Shown here one piece after another: positions 1-8,703 of a DNA stretch of 64,000 nt. Each line of letters starts with the position of its first letter. Position 1 is the stretch's first letter. The notes beneath the pieces were generated by a model. The model had not been told where the DNA came from and did not search any database. It saw only the letters and a program-made list of their open reading frames with translations. A program made the position numbers and the translations under genes. Source of the stretch: Phenylobacterium sp. (lineage in GTDB: Bacteria; Pseudomonadota; Alphaproteobacteria; Caulobacterales; Caulobacteraceae); NCBI RefSeq assembly GCF_013822795.1, contig NZ_PNLB01000007.1, forward strand, positions 143,338 through 207,337, given 5' to 3'.

Positions 1-1
1 C

Positions 2-562
2 CTCTCGCAGATGAAGGAAAAGGCGCTCGCCGCCACCGAGGCCGGCCTCAGCACCGCCAGCCGCCAGGCGCTCAGCGACGAGTATGTCGCCCTGCGCCGG
101 CAGATCGACCTGGTGGCCTCGAACGCCAGCTTCGACGGCGTGAACCTGATTTCGGCCGGCTCGACCGGCAATATCCGGGCCCTGGCCAACACCAAGGCGA
201 CCGCCACGATCAATGTCGACCACGTCGACCTGTCCACCACCGGGGGCGCAATCTCCTCGACCCTGGCCGACCTGATGGGCGGCGTTTCGGCCGCCGACAT
301 CAAGGCGCTGGAAACTTCGTCGCAGAAGGTGTCGTCGGCGCTCTCGAAGCTCGGCGTGGGCGGCAAGGCGCTGGACCGCCATCTCGAAATGAGCGCCAAG
401 CTGCAAGACAGCTACGACTCCGGCATCGGCAACCTCGTCGACGCCGACATGGCCAAGGAAAGCGCCCGGCTGACAGCGTTGGACGTCAAGATGCAGCTGG
501 CGATCCAGGCGTTGCGGATCGCCAACCAGGCCCCGTCGCTGCTGCTCGCCCTCTTCCGCTAG
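2..562 (+). CDS. flagellin, 3' part (5' end outside window)
   Basis: Flagellar filament subunit, exported by the flagellar type III system. The reading frame is open from base 2, so only the last 187 residues are present and the true start lies upstream. The visible part has the D1-type helical stretch with [19 protein letters not shown], a short variable middle, and a C-terminal D0 helix that begins near [13 protein letters not shown] and ends in LLLALFR, the usual flagellin terminus. The variable domain is very short, as in the roughly 270-residue Caulobacter flagellins. Which paralogue this is (fljJ/K/L/M/N/O type) cannot be decided from the fragment. Confidence 0.9.
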   Translation, partial: LSQMKEKALAATEAGLSTASRQALSDEYVALRRQIDLVASNASFDGVNLISAGSTGNIRALANTKATATINVDHVDLSTTGGAISSTLADLMGGVSAADIKALETSSQKVSSALSKLGVGGKALDRHLEMSAKLQDSYDSGIGNLVDADMAKESARLTALDVKMQLAIQALRIANQAPSLLLALFR

Positions 563-629
563 ACGACGATTTCGCCCACGGCGCAGCCTGGCCTCTCGCA
601 GCGGCCGGCAAAGCGACTATATCGCGCTG

Positions 630-1643
630 ATGGTTGATCTCTCGGTTCTCGATCTCTCGCCGATCGTCGTAGGCGGCGACGCCGCCCAGTCGCTGCGCAA
701 CAGCCGCGACCTCGCCCAGAATGCCGAGCGCTTCGGCTACAAGCGCTTCTGGCTGGCCGAGCACCACAACATGGCGGGCGTCGCCAGCGCAGCCACCTCG
801 GTGGTCATCGGCTATGTCGCCGAGGGAACCTCTACGATCCGGGTCGGCGCCGGCGGCATCATGCTGCCCAATCACGCGCCGCTGGTGATCGCCGAGCAGT
901 TCGGCACGCTCGCTTCGCTCTATCCCGGCCGCATCGACCTCGGCCTCGGCCGCGCGCCCGGCTCCGACCAGGCGACCGCCCGCGCCCTGCGCCGCACGCT
1001 GGCCGGAGACATCGACGACTTCCCGCGCGATGTCATCGAGCTGATGAACTACTTCGAGCCGGTCAAGCCCGGCCAGCTCATCCGCGCAGTGCCCGGCGCC
1101 GGTCTGGATGTGGAATTCTGGATGCTGGGCTCCAGCACCTACGGCGCACAGCTCGCCGCCGCGCTCGGGCTGCCCTACGCCTTCGCCTCGCATTTCGCGC
1201 CCGCCCAGCTGGAGCTGGCGCTGAACGTCTATCGCAGCCAGTTCCGGCCATCTGAGCACCTGGACAAGCCGCACGTCATGTTGGGCGTGAACGTCACCGC
1301 CGCCGACACCGACGCCGAGGCCCAGCGGCTGTTCACCTCGCTCAAGCAGGCGTTCATCAACCTGGGCCAAGGCCGTCCCGGCCCGCTGCCGGCCCCGGTC
1401 GACGATCCAGACGGACGCCTCGACGAGATCGGCGGGGCGATGCTGCGGCAGAGCTTGAGCTGTTCGATTGTCGGCTCGCCCGAGCGCGTGCGTCAGGGCC
1501 TGGCCGACTTCGTGCGCCGCACCGGCGCCGACGAGCTGATGGTCACCGCCCAGGTCTACGATCACGCAGCCCGGGTCAGGTCGTTCGAGATCGCCGCACA
1601 GGCGCGCGATGAACTCGCACGCCTGGCGGACGTATCTGCTTAG
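630..1643 (+). CDS. LLM-class flavin-dependent oxidoreductase
   Basis: 337 residues, a full-length luciferase-like monooxygenase fold (TIM barrel binding reduced FMN). The N-terminal LDLSPIV, the AEHHNM motif near residue 46, the [15 protein letters not shown] strand-loop and the [13 protein letters not shown] segment are characteristic of the YhbW/MsnO8-like subgroup. The substrate is unknown. It starts with ATG 67 bases after the flagellin stop and is probably a separate unit. Its stop codon overlaps the end of the convergent YegP-like gene. The family is clear; no physiological role can be read from the context. Confidence 0.88.
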   Translation: MVDLSVLDLSPIVVGGDAAQSLRNSRDLAQNAERFGYKRFWLAEHHNMAGVASAATSVVIGYVAEGTSTIRVGAGGIMLPNHAPLVIAEQFGTLASLYPGRIDLGLGRAPGSDQATARALRRTLAGDIDDFPRDVIELMNYFEPVKPGQLIRAVPGAGLDVEFWMLGSSTYGAQLAAALGLPYAFASHFAPAQLELALNVYRSQFRPSEHLDKPHVMLGVNVTAADTDAEAQRLFTSLKQAFINLGQGRPGPLPAPVDDPDGRLDEIGGAMLRQSLSCSIVGSPERVRQGLADFVRRTGADELMVTAQVYDHAARVRSFEIAAQARDELARLADVSA

Positions 1644-1816
1644 GAGTTGTCTTCGACGGCCGCGTCCGGACCGTTCTTCTTGATGGAATCGATCGCGTTC
1701 TGGGCGCTCGCCTTCGACGAATAGCCTTCGGTCGAGAACATCGTTTCGCTGTTGTACTTGAAGCGAACCCGGAATTCTCCGGCCTTGTCCTTATAGATTT
1801 CGAACTTGTGCGCCAC
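1640..1816 (-). CDS. YegP-like (DUF1508) small protein
   Basis: A 58-residue protein reading [20 protein letters not shown] at its N-terminus, then a [28 protein letters not shown] segment. This is the single-repeat form of the YegP/DUF1508 fold (FEIYKD..GEFRWRL...G..I..SEGY.SKA....I.S), whose molecular function is not established. It uses a GTG start with GGAG about 8 bases upstream, and no in-frame ATG precedes it. The last bases overlap the stop codon of the convergent oxidoreductase gene. Family membership rests on motif recognition over nearly the whole length. Confidence 0.82.
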   Translation of the reverse strand: MAHKFEIYKDKAGEFRVRFKYNSETMFSTEGYSSKASAQNAIDSIKKNGPDAAVEDNS

Positions 1817-2009
1817 TGGTCGGCTCCGTTTGACGATTGAACATGCCCGTCCCCCGCCGGGCAGACTTGGGCGCCGCCCCCTTCAGGTCAAGCCTGATCC
1901 CGGGCCGCGCGCCACACTAAGGCCACGCTTGGATGATGGCTTTGCGACAGGCGGTCGTGCGCCCCATCTACTTAAACAGACTGCGTCGCCCTTTCGTTTG
2001 GAGCCAGTT

Positions 2010-2510
2010 ATGCGCGCCCTGCTTTTCACCGCCTTCGCCACCTTCGCACTCGTGGGTTCAGCCTTCGCCGAACCCATGCCGACCGTCGCCAGCGTGGAGG
2101 TCAAGCTCAGCCCCGAGCTGCAGAAGAAAGCCGCCGAGGAATACGGCGTCCGCGACGTCGAACGCCTGGCCGTCGAACTGCGCAAGGATGTCGAACGCGA
2201 GATGCATCGCACCGGGGTTCTCGCCGGCGGCCGCCTGGAGCTGACCTTGGTCGACGCGCGCCCGAACCGCCCGACCTTCAAGCAGCTCGGCGACAGGCCG
2301 GGCCTGTCGATGGACAGCTTCGGCGTCGGCGGCGCCAAGATCGAGGGCCGCGCCATTTCGGTCGACGGCGAGGTCACCCCGGTCCGCTACGACTGGTACG
2401 AGACCGACATCCGCCAGTCGCGGCTGACCACCACCTGGTCGGACGCTGAGTATGCGTTCAACCGCTTCGCCTTCCAATTGGGCCGCGGCAATGTGTACGC
2501 ACGTCGATAA
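2010..2510 (+). CDS. exported protein of unknown function
   Basis: 166 residues from an ATG preceded by GGAG. Residues 1-20 form a signal peptide (MRALLFTAFATFALVGSAFA, cleavage probably before EPMPT), so the mature protein is periplasmic or envelope-associated. The mature part starts with a segment of VEVKLSPELQKKAAEEYG type, then an amphipathic helix rich in Glu/Arg and a beta-rich C-terminal half with a basic ending. No enzyme motif is visible and I do not recognise the family. The frame stays open upstream to about 1806, but the RBS and signal peptide favour 2010. Confidence 0.7.
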   Translation: MRALLFTAFATFALVGSAFAEPMPTVASVEVKLSPELQKKAAEEYGVRDVERLAVELRKDVEREMHRTGVLAGGRLELTLVDARPNRPTFKQLGDRPGLSMDSFGVGGAKIEGRAISVDGEVTPVRYDWYETDIRQSRLTTTWSDAEYAFNRFAFQLGRGNVYARR

Positions 2511-2594
2511 CGTCGATAGGCCTTGCCACCCCCGGGGCTGAGGGTTCACATCGCGCCGCTCGCCGGACGCCCGTAGATCCGGAAGCGTTAGGGG

Positions 2595-3968
2595 ATGAGT
2601 GAGATGACCGCGCAGGCGGATCGGCGTTCCAACTGGACACTGGCGGCCCTCGCCGCCCCGTGTCTCCCTCTGGCGGGCCTCGGCCTGCCGCTCGTGGTCT
2701 ATCTCCCCGAGTACTACGCGAACGAACTGGGCCTCAGCCTGGGCGCGGTCGGCATGGCGTTCATGCTGGTTCGTCTGCTCGACATGGCGTTCGACCCCTA
2801 TATCGGCGGGGTCATGGACGGCACGCGTTCGCGGTTCGGCCGGTTCAAGCTGTGGTTTGCGATCAGCGCGCCGTTGCTGATGCTGGCCGCCTACATGCTG
2901 TTCATGGCCAAACCGGGCGTGTCCACGGCATACCTCTGGGTCTGGCTGCTGGTGGGTTATGCCGGCGTCTCGATCGCCGGCCTCTCGCAGCTGGCCTGGG
3001 CCGCGGTGCTGTCGCCCCAGTACGATCAACGCTCGCGGATCTATGCCTGGTGGCAGGCCGGCAATGTCGTCGGCATGATCTTCGTGCTCACCCTCCCCGC
3101 CCTGCTACCCTTGCTGGGCGTTACAGGGCACCGCGCCGGCGTGCAGGCCATGGGCTGGTTCATCGTCATCCTGCTGCCGATCACGGTGGCCCTGGCTGTT
3201 TGGCGCGTCCCCGAGCCGCAGGTCGTCTCCGAGGTCAAGAAATCGGGCTTCCGTGAGTACCTCGCGCTGTTCAAGCGCCCGAGCGTGGTTCGCATCCTGG
3301 TCGCCGACCTGCTGATCGGCACCGGCCCGGCGATCACCGGCGCCCTATTCTTCTTCTTCTTCGGCCGGGTGAAGGGGTTCAGCCACGCCGAGGCCAGCCT
3401 GCTGCTGCTGATCTACTTCATCGGCGGCCTGGTCGGCGCGCCGCTGTGGACCTGGCTCTCCTACAAGATCTCCAAGCACCGGGCGCTCGCCGTGTCCGGC
3501 GTGGTCTATGCGGCGCTGACGCTCTGCTCGCTGATCATCCCGCAAGGCGCGATGGTCCCGGCCGCCGTGCTGATGTTCATGATCGGCGTGCCCTATGCAG
3601 CCGGCGCGTTCCTGCTGCGGGCGATGATGGCCGACATCGGCGATGAAGAGCGGCTGGCCAGCGGCGTCGACCGCACCGGACTGCTCTACGCCATCCTTTC
3701 GGGCACGGTGAAGGTCGGCTCGGCCGCCGCCGTCGGCATCAGCTTCCCGCTGCTGCAGGCCATGGGCTTCGACCCCAAGGGCACGGGCGTCGACACCGGC
3801 CTGCAGGGGCTGGCCATCCTGTTCGCCGCGGTGCCGGCGGCCATGTCGATCGCCGCCAGCGTCATCGTCTGGGGCTTCCCGCTGACCTCCGAGCGCCACG
3901 CCGAGATTCGCGCCGCCCTGGCGGCTCGCGATATGAAGGACTCCGAACTCGCCGAGGCCGCCGAATAA
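2595..3968 (+). CDS. MFS transporter, GPH/MelB-type symporter
   Basis: 457 residues with about 12 hydrophobic segments; an inner-membrane secondary transporter. The stretch LLDMAFDPYIGGVMDGTRSR near residues 61-80, followed by FGRFKLW, matches the cation-site helix and first cytoplasmic loop of glycoside-pentoside-hexuronide:cation symporters (MelB, XylP), so a sugar or glycoside with H+ or Na+ is the likely cargo. A second in-frame ATG three codons downstream is an alternative start. mazG begins 3 bases after the stop, so the two may be co-transcribed, although a functional link is not evident. Confidence 0.85.
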   Translation: MSEMTAQADRRSNWTLAALAAPCLPLAGLGLPLVVYLPEYYANELGLSLGAVGMAFMLVRLLDMAFDPYIGGVMDGTRSRFGRFKLWFAISAPLLMLAAYMLFMAKPGVSTAYLWVWLLVGYAGVSIAGLSQLAWAAVLSPQYDQRSRIYAWWQAGNVVGMIFVLTLPALLPLLGVTGHRAGVQAMGWFIVILLPITVALAVWRVPEPQVVSEVKKSGFREYLALFKRPSVVRILVADLLIGTGPAITGALFFFFFGRVKGFSHAEASLLLLIYFIGGLVGAPLWTWLSYKISKHRALAVSGVVYAALTLCSLIIPQGAMVPAAVLMFMIGVPYAAGAFLLRAMMADIGDEERLASGVDRTGLLYAILSGTVKVGSAAAVGISFPLLQAMGFDPKGTGVDTGLQGLAILFAAVPAAMSIAASVIVWGFPLTSERHAEIRAALAARDMKDSELAEAAE

Positions 3969-3971
3969 TCC

Positions 3972-4781
3972 ATGAGCTCCAATCCCAGCGATCAGCGCCC
4001 CATCGACCGCCTGCTCTCCATCATGGCGCGGCTGCGCGACCCTGACGGGGGCTGCGCCTGGGATCTGGAGCAGACCTTCGCGACCATCGCGCCCTATACG
4101 GTCGAGGAGGCCTACGAGGTCGCCGACGCCATCGAACGGGGCGACCTGAACGACCTGCGCGAGGAACTGGGCGACCTGCTGCTGCAGGTCGTCTTCCACA
4201 GCCGCATGGCGCAGGAGCAAGGCGCGTTCGCCTTCGACGACGTGGCCGACGCCATTTCCGAGAAGATGATCCGCCGCCACCCGCATGTGTTCGGCGAAGA
4301 CGAGCAGCGCACGAGCGCCGAGCAGACCCGCGCCTGGGAGGTCATCAAGGCCCAAGAGCGCGCGAAGAAGGGCAAGAACCAGAGCCTGCTGGACGACGTA
4401 CCGACCGGCCTGCCCGCCCTCACCCGCGCCGTGAAGCTGACCGCCCGCGCTGCACGCGTCGGCTTCGACTGGCCCGACGTCTCGTTCGTGCTCGACAAGT
4501 TGCGCGAGGAGACCGCCGAGCTGGAGGTGGAAATCGCCAACGGCCGCGACGCCGCCCGGATGCGCGACGAGCTGGGCGACATCCTGTTCGTCTGCGCCAA
4601 CCTCGCCCGCAAGCTCGACCTGGAGCCGGAAGACGCGCTGCGCTCGACCAACGCCAAGTTCGCGCGGCGCTTCCAATTCATCGAGGCCGAACTGGCCAAA
4701 CGCGGCAAGTCCGCCGACCAATCCGACCTCGAAGAGATGGACGCACTCTGGGACGCGGCGAAGCTGGCCGAGAAGGCCTAG
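3972..4781 (+). CDS. mazG: nucleoside triphosphate pyrophosphohydrolase MazG
   Basis: 269 residues, close to the 263 of E. coli MazG. The enzyme hydrolyses (d)NTPs to the monophosphate plus PPi and is linked to house-cleaning and lowering of ppGpp. Two all-alpha MazG units are visible. The first has EEAYE (45-49) and REELGD (63-68) forming the Mg-binding EExxE..ExxD site, with the DPDGGCAWDLEQT signature before it. The second has REETAELE (178-185) and DELGD (199-203). The 3' end overlaps the end of convergent hflX by 4 bases. Confidence 0.95.
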   Translation: MSSNPSDQRPIDRLLSIMARLRDPDGGCAWDLEQTFATIAPYTVEEAYEVADAIERGDLNDLREELGDLLLQVVFHSRMAQEQGAFAFDDVADAISEKMIRRHPHVFGEDEQRTSAEQTRAWEVIKAQERAKKGKNQSLLDDVPTGLPALTRAVKLTARAARVGFDWPDVSFVLDKLREETAELEVEIANGRDAARMRDELGDILFVCANLARKLDLEPEDALRSTNAKFARRFQFIEAELAKRGKSADQSDLEEMDALWDAAKLAEKA

Positions 4782-6094
4782 AGCGCCGTCAGCTCCGCCC
4801 TCGGGAACTGCTGCTCAAATTGTCCCAGGGCCTGGGCGTTGAGCCGCACGGCGATCCGGACGCTGCCGTCTTCCCCGTCGAAGCGGTCCATGACCCGACC
4901 ATGGCGATAAAGCCAGGCCACCGCCGCGCCGTCCGCGGCCGTCAGGCTGACGGAAACGGGCGGCGCATCGTCGACCAGCCGCGCGATCGCCGCCAGCAGC
5001 GACTCGCAGCCCTCGCCGCTCACCGCCGAAACCATGACGGCCTGGGGATGATGCCGGCGCGCGTCGCCTGCGACCTGCTCGCGGTCCTCGGTCTCCAGCA
5101 GATCGGCCTTGTTCCAGACTTCGATCAGGTTGCGATCGGCGACGTCGATCCCGAGCCGCTCCAGCACCGTGCGGACATCCTGCGCCTCGGCGTCGGTCTC
5201 CTCGCTGGCGATGTCGCGGACGTGCAGGATCACGTCGGCTTCCTTCACCTCCTCGAGGGTGGCCCGGAAGGATTCGACCAGCTCGTGCGGCAGGTCCGAG
5301 ATGAAGCCCACGGTGTCGGACAGGATCGCCGGTCGCCCATCGGGCAGGTCCAGCATGCGCAGGGTCGGATCGAGGGTGGCGAACAGCATGTCGGCCGCCA
5401 TCACGTCCGCCTTGGTCAGGCGGTTGAACAGGGTCGACTTGCCGGCGTTGGTGTAGCCGACCAGGGCCACGGCCGGGAACGGATGGCGCTGGCGAGCGCC
5501 GCGCTGGAGGTTGCGGGTGCGGCGCACCTCGACCAGCTCGCGCTTCAGCTTGCCGATCTTCTCGGCCAGCAGCCGGCGGTCGGTCTCGATCTGGGTTTCA
5601 CCAGGACCGCCCATGACCCCGAAGCCGCCGCGCTGGCGTTCCAGGTGGGTCCAGGTGCGGACCAGGCGCGAGCGTTCGTAGGACAGCCTGGCCAGTTCGA
5701 CCTGCAGGATGCCTTCGCGGGTCCGGGCGCGCCGGGCGAAGATCTCGAGGATCATGCCCGTGCGGTCCATGACCTTGACCTGCCAGGCCTTCTCCAGATT
5801 GCGCTGCTGGACCGGCGTCAGGGCGTCGTCGACGACGGCGACATCGACCTCGAGCCGAGCGCAGAGCGCCCCGATCTCGTCGACCTTACCGCTGCCGAAC
5901 AGCGTCGCAGGCGTGCGCTTGCGCAGGGGCGCGATGATCGCGTCCCTGATCTCCAGATCGAGCGCCTCGGCGAGGCCGACGGCCTCTTCCAGGCGCGCCT
6001 GGGAACTGCGCGCCGAGTCGCGGCCGTCTCGCTGGGGATGAATGACTAGCGCCCCCTGAGGGGGCGCTTCACGATCGATGGACTTGGAGGTCAA
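4778..6094 (-). CDS. hflX: GTPase HflX (ribosome-splitting factor)
   Basis: 438 residues. HflX is a P-loop GTPase that binds the 50S subunit and splits or rescues stalled ribosomes. It has an N-terminal ATP-binding-like domain, a GGFG(VM)GGPGET linker (157-166), then G1 GYTNAGKS (213-220), G3 DTVGF (260-264) and G4 NKAD (328-331), with a short C-terminal domain. The start must be the TTG at 6092-6094, which overlaps the hfq stop (TTGA), because no ATG or GTG occurs before conserved sequence begins around residue 15. Coupled translation with hfq is likely. A 9-bp hairpin lies in codons 9-16. Confidence 0.93.
   Translation of the reverse strand: MTSKSIDREAPPQGALVIHPQRDGRDSARSSQARLEEAVGLAEALDLEIRDAIIAPLRKRTPATLFGSGKVDEIGALCARLEVDVAVVDDALTPVQQRNLEKAWQVKVMDRTGMILEIFARRARTREGILQVELARLSYERSRLVRTWTHLERQRGGFGVMGGPGETQIETDRRLLAEKIGKLKRELVEVRRTRNLQRGARQRHPFPAVALVGYTNAGKSTLFNRLTKADVMAADMLFATLDPTLRMLDLPDGRPAILSDTVGFISDLPHELVESFRATLEEVKEADVILHVRDIASEETDAEAQDVRTVLERLGIDVADRNLIEVWNKADLLETEDREQVAGDARRHHPQAVMVSAVSGEGCESLLAAIARLVDDAPPVSVSLTAADGAAVAWLYRHGRVMDRFDGEDGSVRIAVRLNAQALGQFEQQFPRAELTAL
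6048..6068 (-). promoter_or_regulatory. strong hairpin in the hflX initiation region
   Basis: A perfect inverted repeat, AGCGCCCCC / GGGGGCGCT, with a 3-base loop lies 23 bases past the hfq stop and inside codons 9-16 of hflX. No T tract follows on the minus strand, so it is not a classical intrinsic terminator. Its position suggests an effect on hflX translation, on pausing, or on the stability of the hfq 3' end. The structure is seen directly; the role is inferred. Confidence 0.5.
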
Positions 6095-6342
6095 TCGCCC
6101 TCGTCTTCCGCCGGTTCATAGAGCTGAACGGGCTGAGCCGGCATGATGGTGGAAATGGCGTGCTTATAGACCAGCTGCGACTGGCCGTCGCGGCGCAGCA
6201 GCACGCAGAAATTATCGAACCAGCTCACGACGCCCTGCAGCTTCACGCCGTTCACCAGGAAGATCGTCAGCGGCGTCTTCGACTTGCGGACGCTGTTCAG
6301 GAACGTGTCCTGGAGGTTCTGTTTCTTTTCGTTGCCGGACAT
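6091..6342 (-). CDS. hfq: RNA chaperone Hfq
   Basis: 83 residues from ATG at 6342 ([20 protein letters not shown]), with AAGGG about 10 bases upstream; an in-frame extension further upstream lacks conservation. Hfq forms a hexameric Sm-like ring that pairs small RNAs with mRNAs. The Sm1 motif ([21 protein letters not shown]) and Sm2 core (VYKHAIST) are intact, and the acidic tail (EPAEDEGD) is short as in other alphaproteobacteria. It sits directly upstream of hflX, the conserved hfq-hflX arrangement, and downstream of dat after a 101-base gap that should hold its promoter. Confidence 0.97.
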   Translation of the reverse strand: MSGNEKKQNLQDTFLNSVRKSKTPLTIFLVNGVKLQGVVSWFDNFCVLLRRDGQSQLVYKHAISTIMPAQPVQLYEPAEDEGD

Positions 6343-6367
6343 GGCTTGTCGCCCTTTTCTCTGTTCC

Positions 6368-6386
6368 GGGAGGCAAAACGCCTCCC
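6368..6386 (-). promoter_or_regulatory. hairpin in the hfq 5' leader
   Basis: A perfect 7-bp inverted repeat, GGGAGGC / GCCTCCC, with a 5-base loop lies 26 bases upstream of the hfq start codon. A second small hairpin (6422-6437, CGGCGC/GCGCCG) follows the dat stop and has no T tract. The first could be a leader structure involved in hfq expression or the 3' end of a dat transcript. No promoter consensus in this gap is convincing. Confidence 0.35.
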
Positions 6387-6443
6387 ACACACATGCATGA
6401 GGCTAGACCGGCGGATGTGACCGGCGCAATCGCGCCGCTCGCA

Positions 6444-7307
6444 TCAGACGGCGGTCGCCCTCGCGCGCTCGATATAGAGGCGTCGGAGCTTCATCGCCAC
6501 CGGTCCGACCTCACCATTTCCAATCGGCTTGTCGTCGACGGCCACGACGGGCAGCACCAGACTGCCGGCGCCGGTGATGAACGCCTCTTTCGCAGCGACG
6601 GCCTCGGCGGGCGTGAACGGCCGCTCCTCAACCTTCATGCCCTCGTCGCGCAAGACGTCGAGCAGGGTGCGGCGGGTGACCCCGCGCAGGATGTTGGCGT
6701 TGGTGTCGCGGGTGCGCAGGACCCCGTCGGCGTCGATGATCCAGGCGTTGGACGAGGCGCCCTCGGTGACGAAGCCCAGCTCGTCGACGAACCAGGCTTC
6801 GGCCGCCCCGCGTTCCTTGGCCGCCTGCTTAGCCAGGGCGTTGGGCAACAGGCCGACGGTCTTGATGTCGCAGCGGCCCCAGCGGTTCTCCGGGGTGGTG
6901 ATGACCTTCACGCCCTTGGCGGCCTTGGCCTCGCTCGCCGCGCGATCGACGGGAGACACCGTGATGACCACGGCCGGCGGGACCGGCTGGTCCGGGAAGG
7001 CGTGGCCGCGCGGGGCGACCCCGCGGCCGACCTGCAGGTAGAGCAGACCTTCGCTGATCCGGTTGCGGCGCACCGCCTCGCGCAGCACGATCGTCAGCGC
7101 CGCGCGGCTCATCGGCATCGGGATGCGCAGTTCGCCGAGGCTGCGCTCCAGGCGTGCGAAATGCCCCTCGGCGTCGGCCAGCTTGCCGTCGAACAGGGCC
7201 CAGACCTCGTAGACCGCGTCGGCCAGCTGGTAGCCGCGGTCCTCGATGTGCACCACGGCCTCGCCGTGCCGCACGAACTGCCCGTTCACATAGGCGATAC
7301 GCCCCAC
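6444..7307 (-). CDS. dat: D-amino-acid transaminase (class IV aminotransferase)
   Basis: 287 residues, the usual size of D-alanine aminotransferases (DAAT). This PLP enzyme interconverts D-alanine or D-glutamate with keto acids. The N-terminus (YVNGQFV..GEAVVHIEDRGYQLADAVYEV) is typical of DAAT and the catalytic PLP-lysine is K149 in RCDIKTVGLLPN. The GTG start lies one base after the ntrX stop with GAAGAGGA upstream, so it is probably translated as part of the ntrY-ntrX transcript. Branched-chain aminotransferase is less likely given the length and motif. Substrate is assigned by family. Confidence 0.87.
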   Translation of the reverse strand: MGRIAYVNGQFVRHGEAVVHIEDRGYQLADAVYEVWALFDGKLADAEGHFARLERSLGELRIPMPMSRAALTIVLREAVRRNRISEGLLYLQVGRGVAPRGHAFPDQPVPPAVVITVSPVDRAASEAKAAKGVKVITTPENRWGRCDIKTVGLLPNALAKQAAKERGAAEAWFVDELGFVTEGASSNAWIIDADGVLRTRDTNANILRGVTRRTLLDVLRDEGMKVEERPFTPAEAVAAKEAFITGAGSLVLPVVAVDDKPIGNGEVGPVAMKLRRLYIERARATAV

Positions 7308-7308
7308 C

Positions 7309-8703
7309 TTACGCGTCCTCTTCTTCCATTGGCCTGGCGCCCGACAGGCCCAGGGACTTCAGTTTGCGGTGCAGGGCCGAGCGCTCCATGCCGATGAAGG
7401 CCGCGGTCCGCGAGATGTTGCCCGAGAACCGCAGCATCTGAGCGTTGAGGTACTCGCGCTCGAACACCTCGCGCGCCTCGCGCAGCGGCAGGGCGATGAT
7501 CTTCTCAGCGCCCAGGCTGGAGGGCTGATCGTTCACCACCGCGTCGTTGGGGAGCATCTCGGCGCTGATCGGCTCGCTGGGATCGCCGGCGGCCAGGATC
7601 AGCATGCGCTCGACGTTATTGCGCAGTTGGCTGAGGTTGCCCGGCCAGGCCCGCACCTGCAGCGCAGCCAGCGCGTCGTCGGCCAGCCGCCGACGCGGCA
7701 TGCCGGTCGCCTCGCAGATGCGGTTGACGAAGTAGTCGATCAGCTCGGGGATGTCCTCGCGCCGCTCCGACAGCCCGGGCACGCTGACGGGCACCACGTT
7801 CAGGCGGTGGAACAGATCCTCGCGGAACCGGCCCGCATTGATCTCCTCGCGCAGATCGCGGCAGGTCGAGGAGACCACCCGAACATCAACCTGCACGTCC
7901 TGCTCTCCGCCCACACGGCGGAATCGCTGCTCCACCAGGACCCGCAGAATACGGCTCTGGGTCTCACGCGGCATGTCCGCCACTTCATCGAGGTATAGCG
8001 TTCCGCCATGGGCGCGTTCGAAGACCCCGATCTTGGCCGGCCGACCGCCCTCGTGCTCCTCGCCGAACAGTTCGGCGTCCACTCGTTCGGGCGTCATGCC
8101 AGCGGCGCTGATCACGACGAACTCGTTGCGCGTCCTGGGGCTTGCCGAGTGGATCAGTCGCGCCACAGTCTCCTTGCCCGAACCCGGCGGGCCGGCGATC
8201 AGCACGCGGCTGTTGGCCGAGGCCAGCTTGGCGATCAGGCCGCGCAGCTGCTGGGTGACCACAGATTTGCCGATCAGCCCGTCGGGCTGGATCGTCTGGG
8301 CGCGCAGGCGGCGGTTCTCGCGCTTGAGGTTGCTGGTCTCCAGGGCCCGCTCGACGCACAGCAGCAGGCGATCCGACTTGAACGGCTTTTCCAGGAACTC
8401 GTAGGCGCCGCGCTTGATCGCGCTGACCGCGGTCTCGATGTTGCCGTGGCCGGAGATCATGATCACCGGGATGTCGGCGTCCAGCGTTTTGACCAGGTCG
8501 AGCAGCTCAAGCCCGTCCATCCCTCCGCCCTGCATCCAGATGTCCAGGATCAGCAGGGCCGGCTTGCGCGACTTGATGGCGGCAAGGGCGCTCTCGGAGT
8601 CGTTGGCCGTGCGCACCGCATAGCCCTCGTCGGACAGGATGCCTGCGACCAGCTCGCGGATGTCCGCTTCGTCGTCGACCACCAGAACGTCAGCCGCCAT
8701 CAC
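7309..8703 (-). CDS. ntrX: response regulator NtrX
   Basis: 464 residues: receiver domain with phospho-acceptor D54 (LLILDIWM), AAA+ domain with Walker A GPPGSGKE and Walker B GGTLYLDE, and a C-terminal Fis-type HTH (ISRTAAFIGMERSALHRKLKSLG). It is partner to NtrY in nitrogen and redox regulation in alphaproteobacteria. Where sigma54 activators carry GAFTGA, this protein has EHEGGRPAKIGVFERA, so the motif is missing and direct sigma54 activation is doubtful, as is common for NtrX. Its start overlaps the ntrY stop by 4 bases. Confidence 0.95.
   Translation of the reverse strand: MMAADVLVVDDEADIRELVAGILSDEGYAVRTANDSESALAAIKSRKPALLILDIWMQGGGMDGLELLDLVKTLDADIPVIMISGHGNIETAVSAIKRGAYEFLEKPFKSDRLLLCVERALETSNLKRENRRLRAQTIQPDGLIGKSVVTQQLRGLIAKLASANSRVLIAGPPGSGKETVARLIHSASPRTRNEFVVISAAGMTPERVDAELFGEEHEGGRPAKIGVFERAHGGTLYLDEVADMPRETQSRILRVLVEQRFRRVGGEQDVQVDVRVVSSTCRDLREEINAGRFREDLFHRLNVVPVSVPGLSERREDIPELIDYFVNRICEATGMPRRRLADDALAALQVRAWPGNLSQLRNNVERMLILAAGDPSEPISAEMLPNDAVVNDQPSSLGAEKIIALPLREAREVFEREYLNAQMLRFSGNISRTAAFIGMERSALHRKLKSLGLSGARPMEEEDA

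Noticed and set aside
486..1565. A 359-codon minus-strand frame opposite the LLM oxidoreductase
   Set aside because: Low-complexity composition typical of antisense frames in GC-rich genes.
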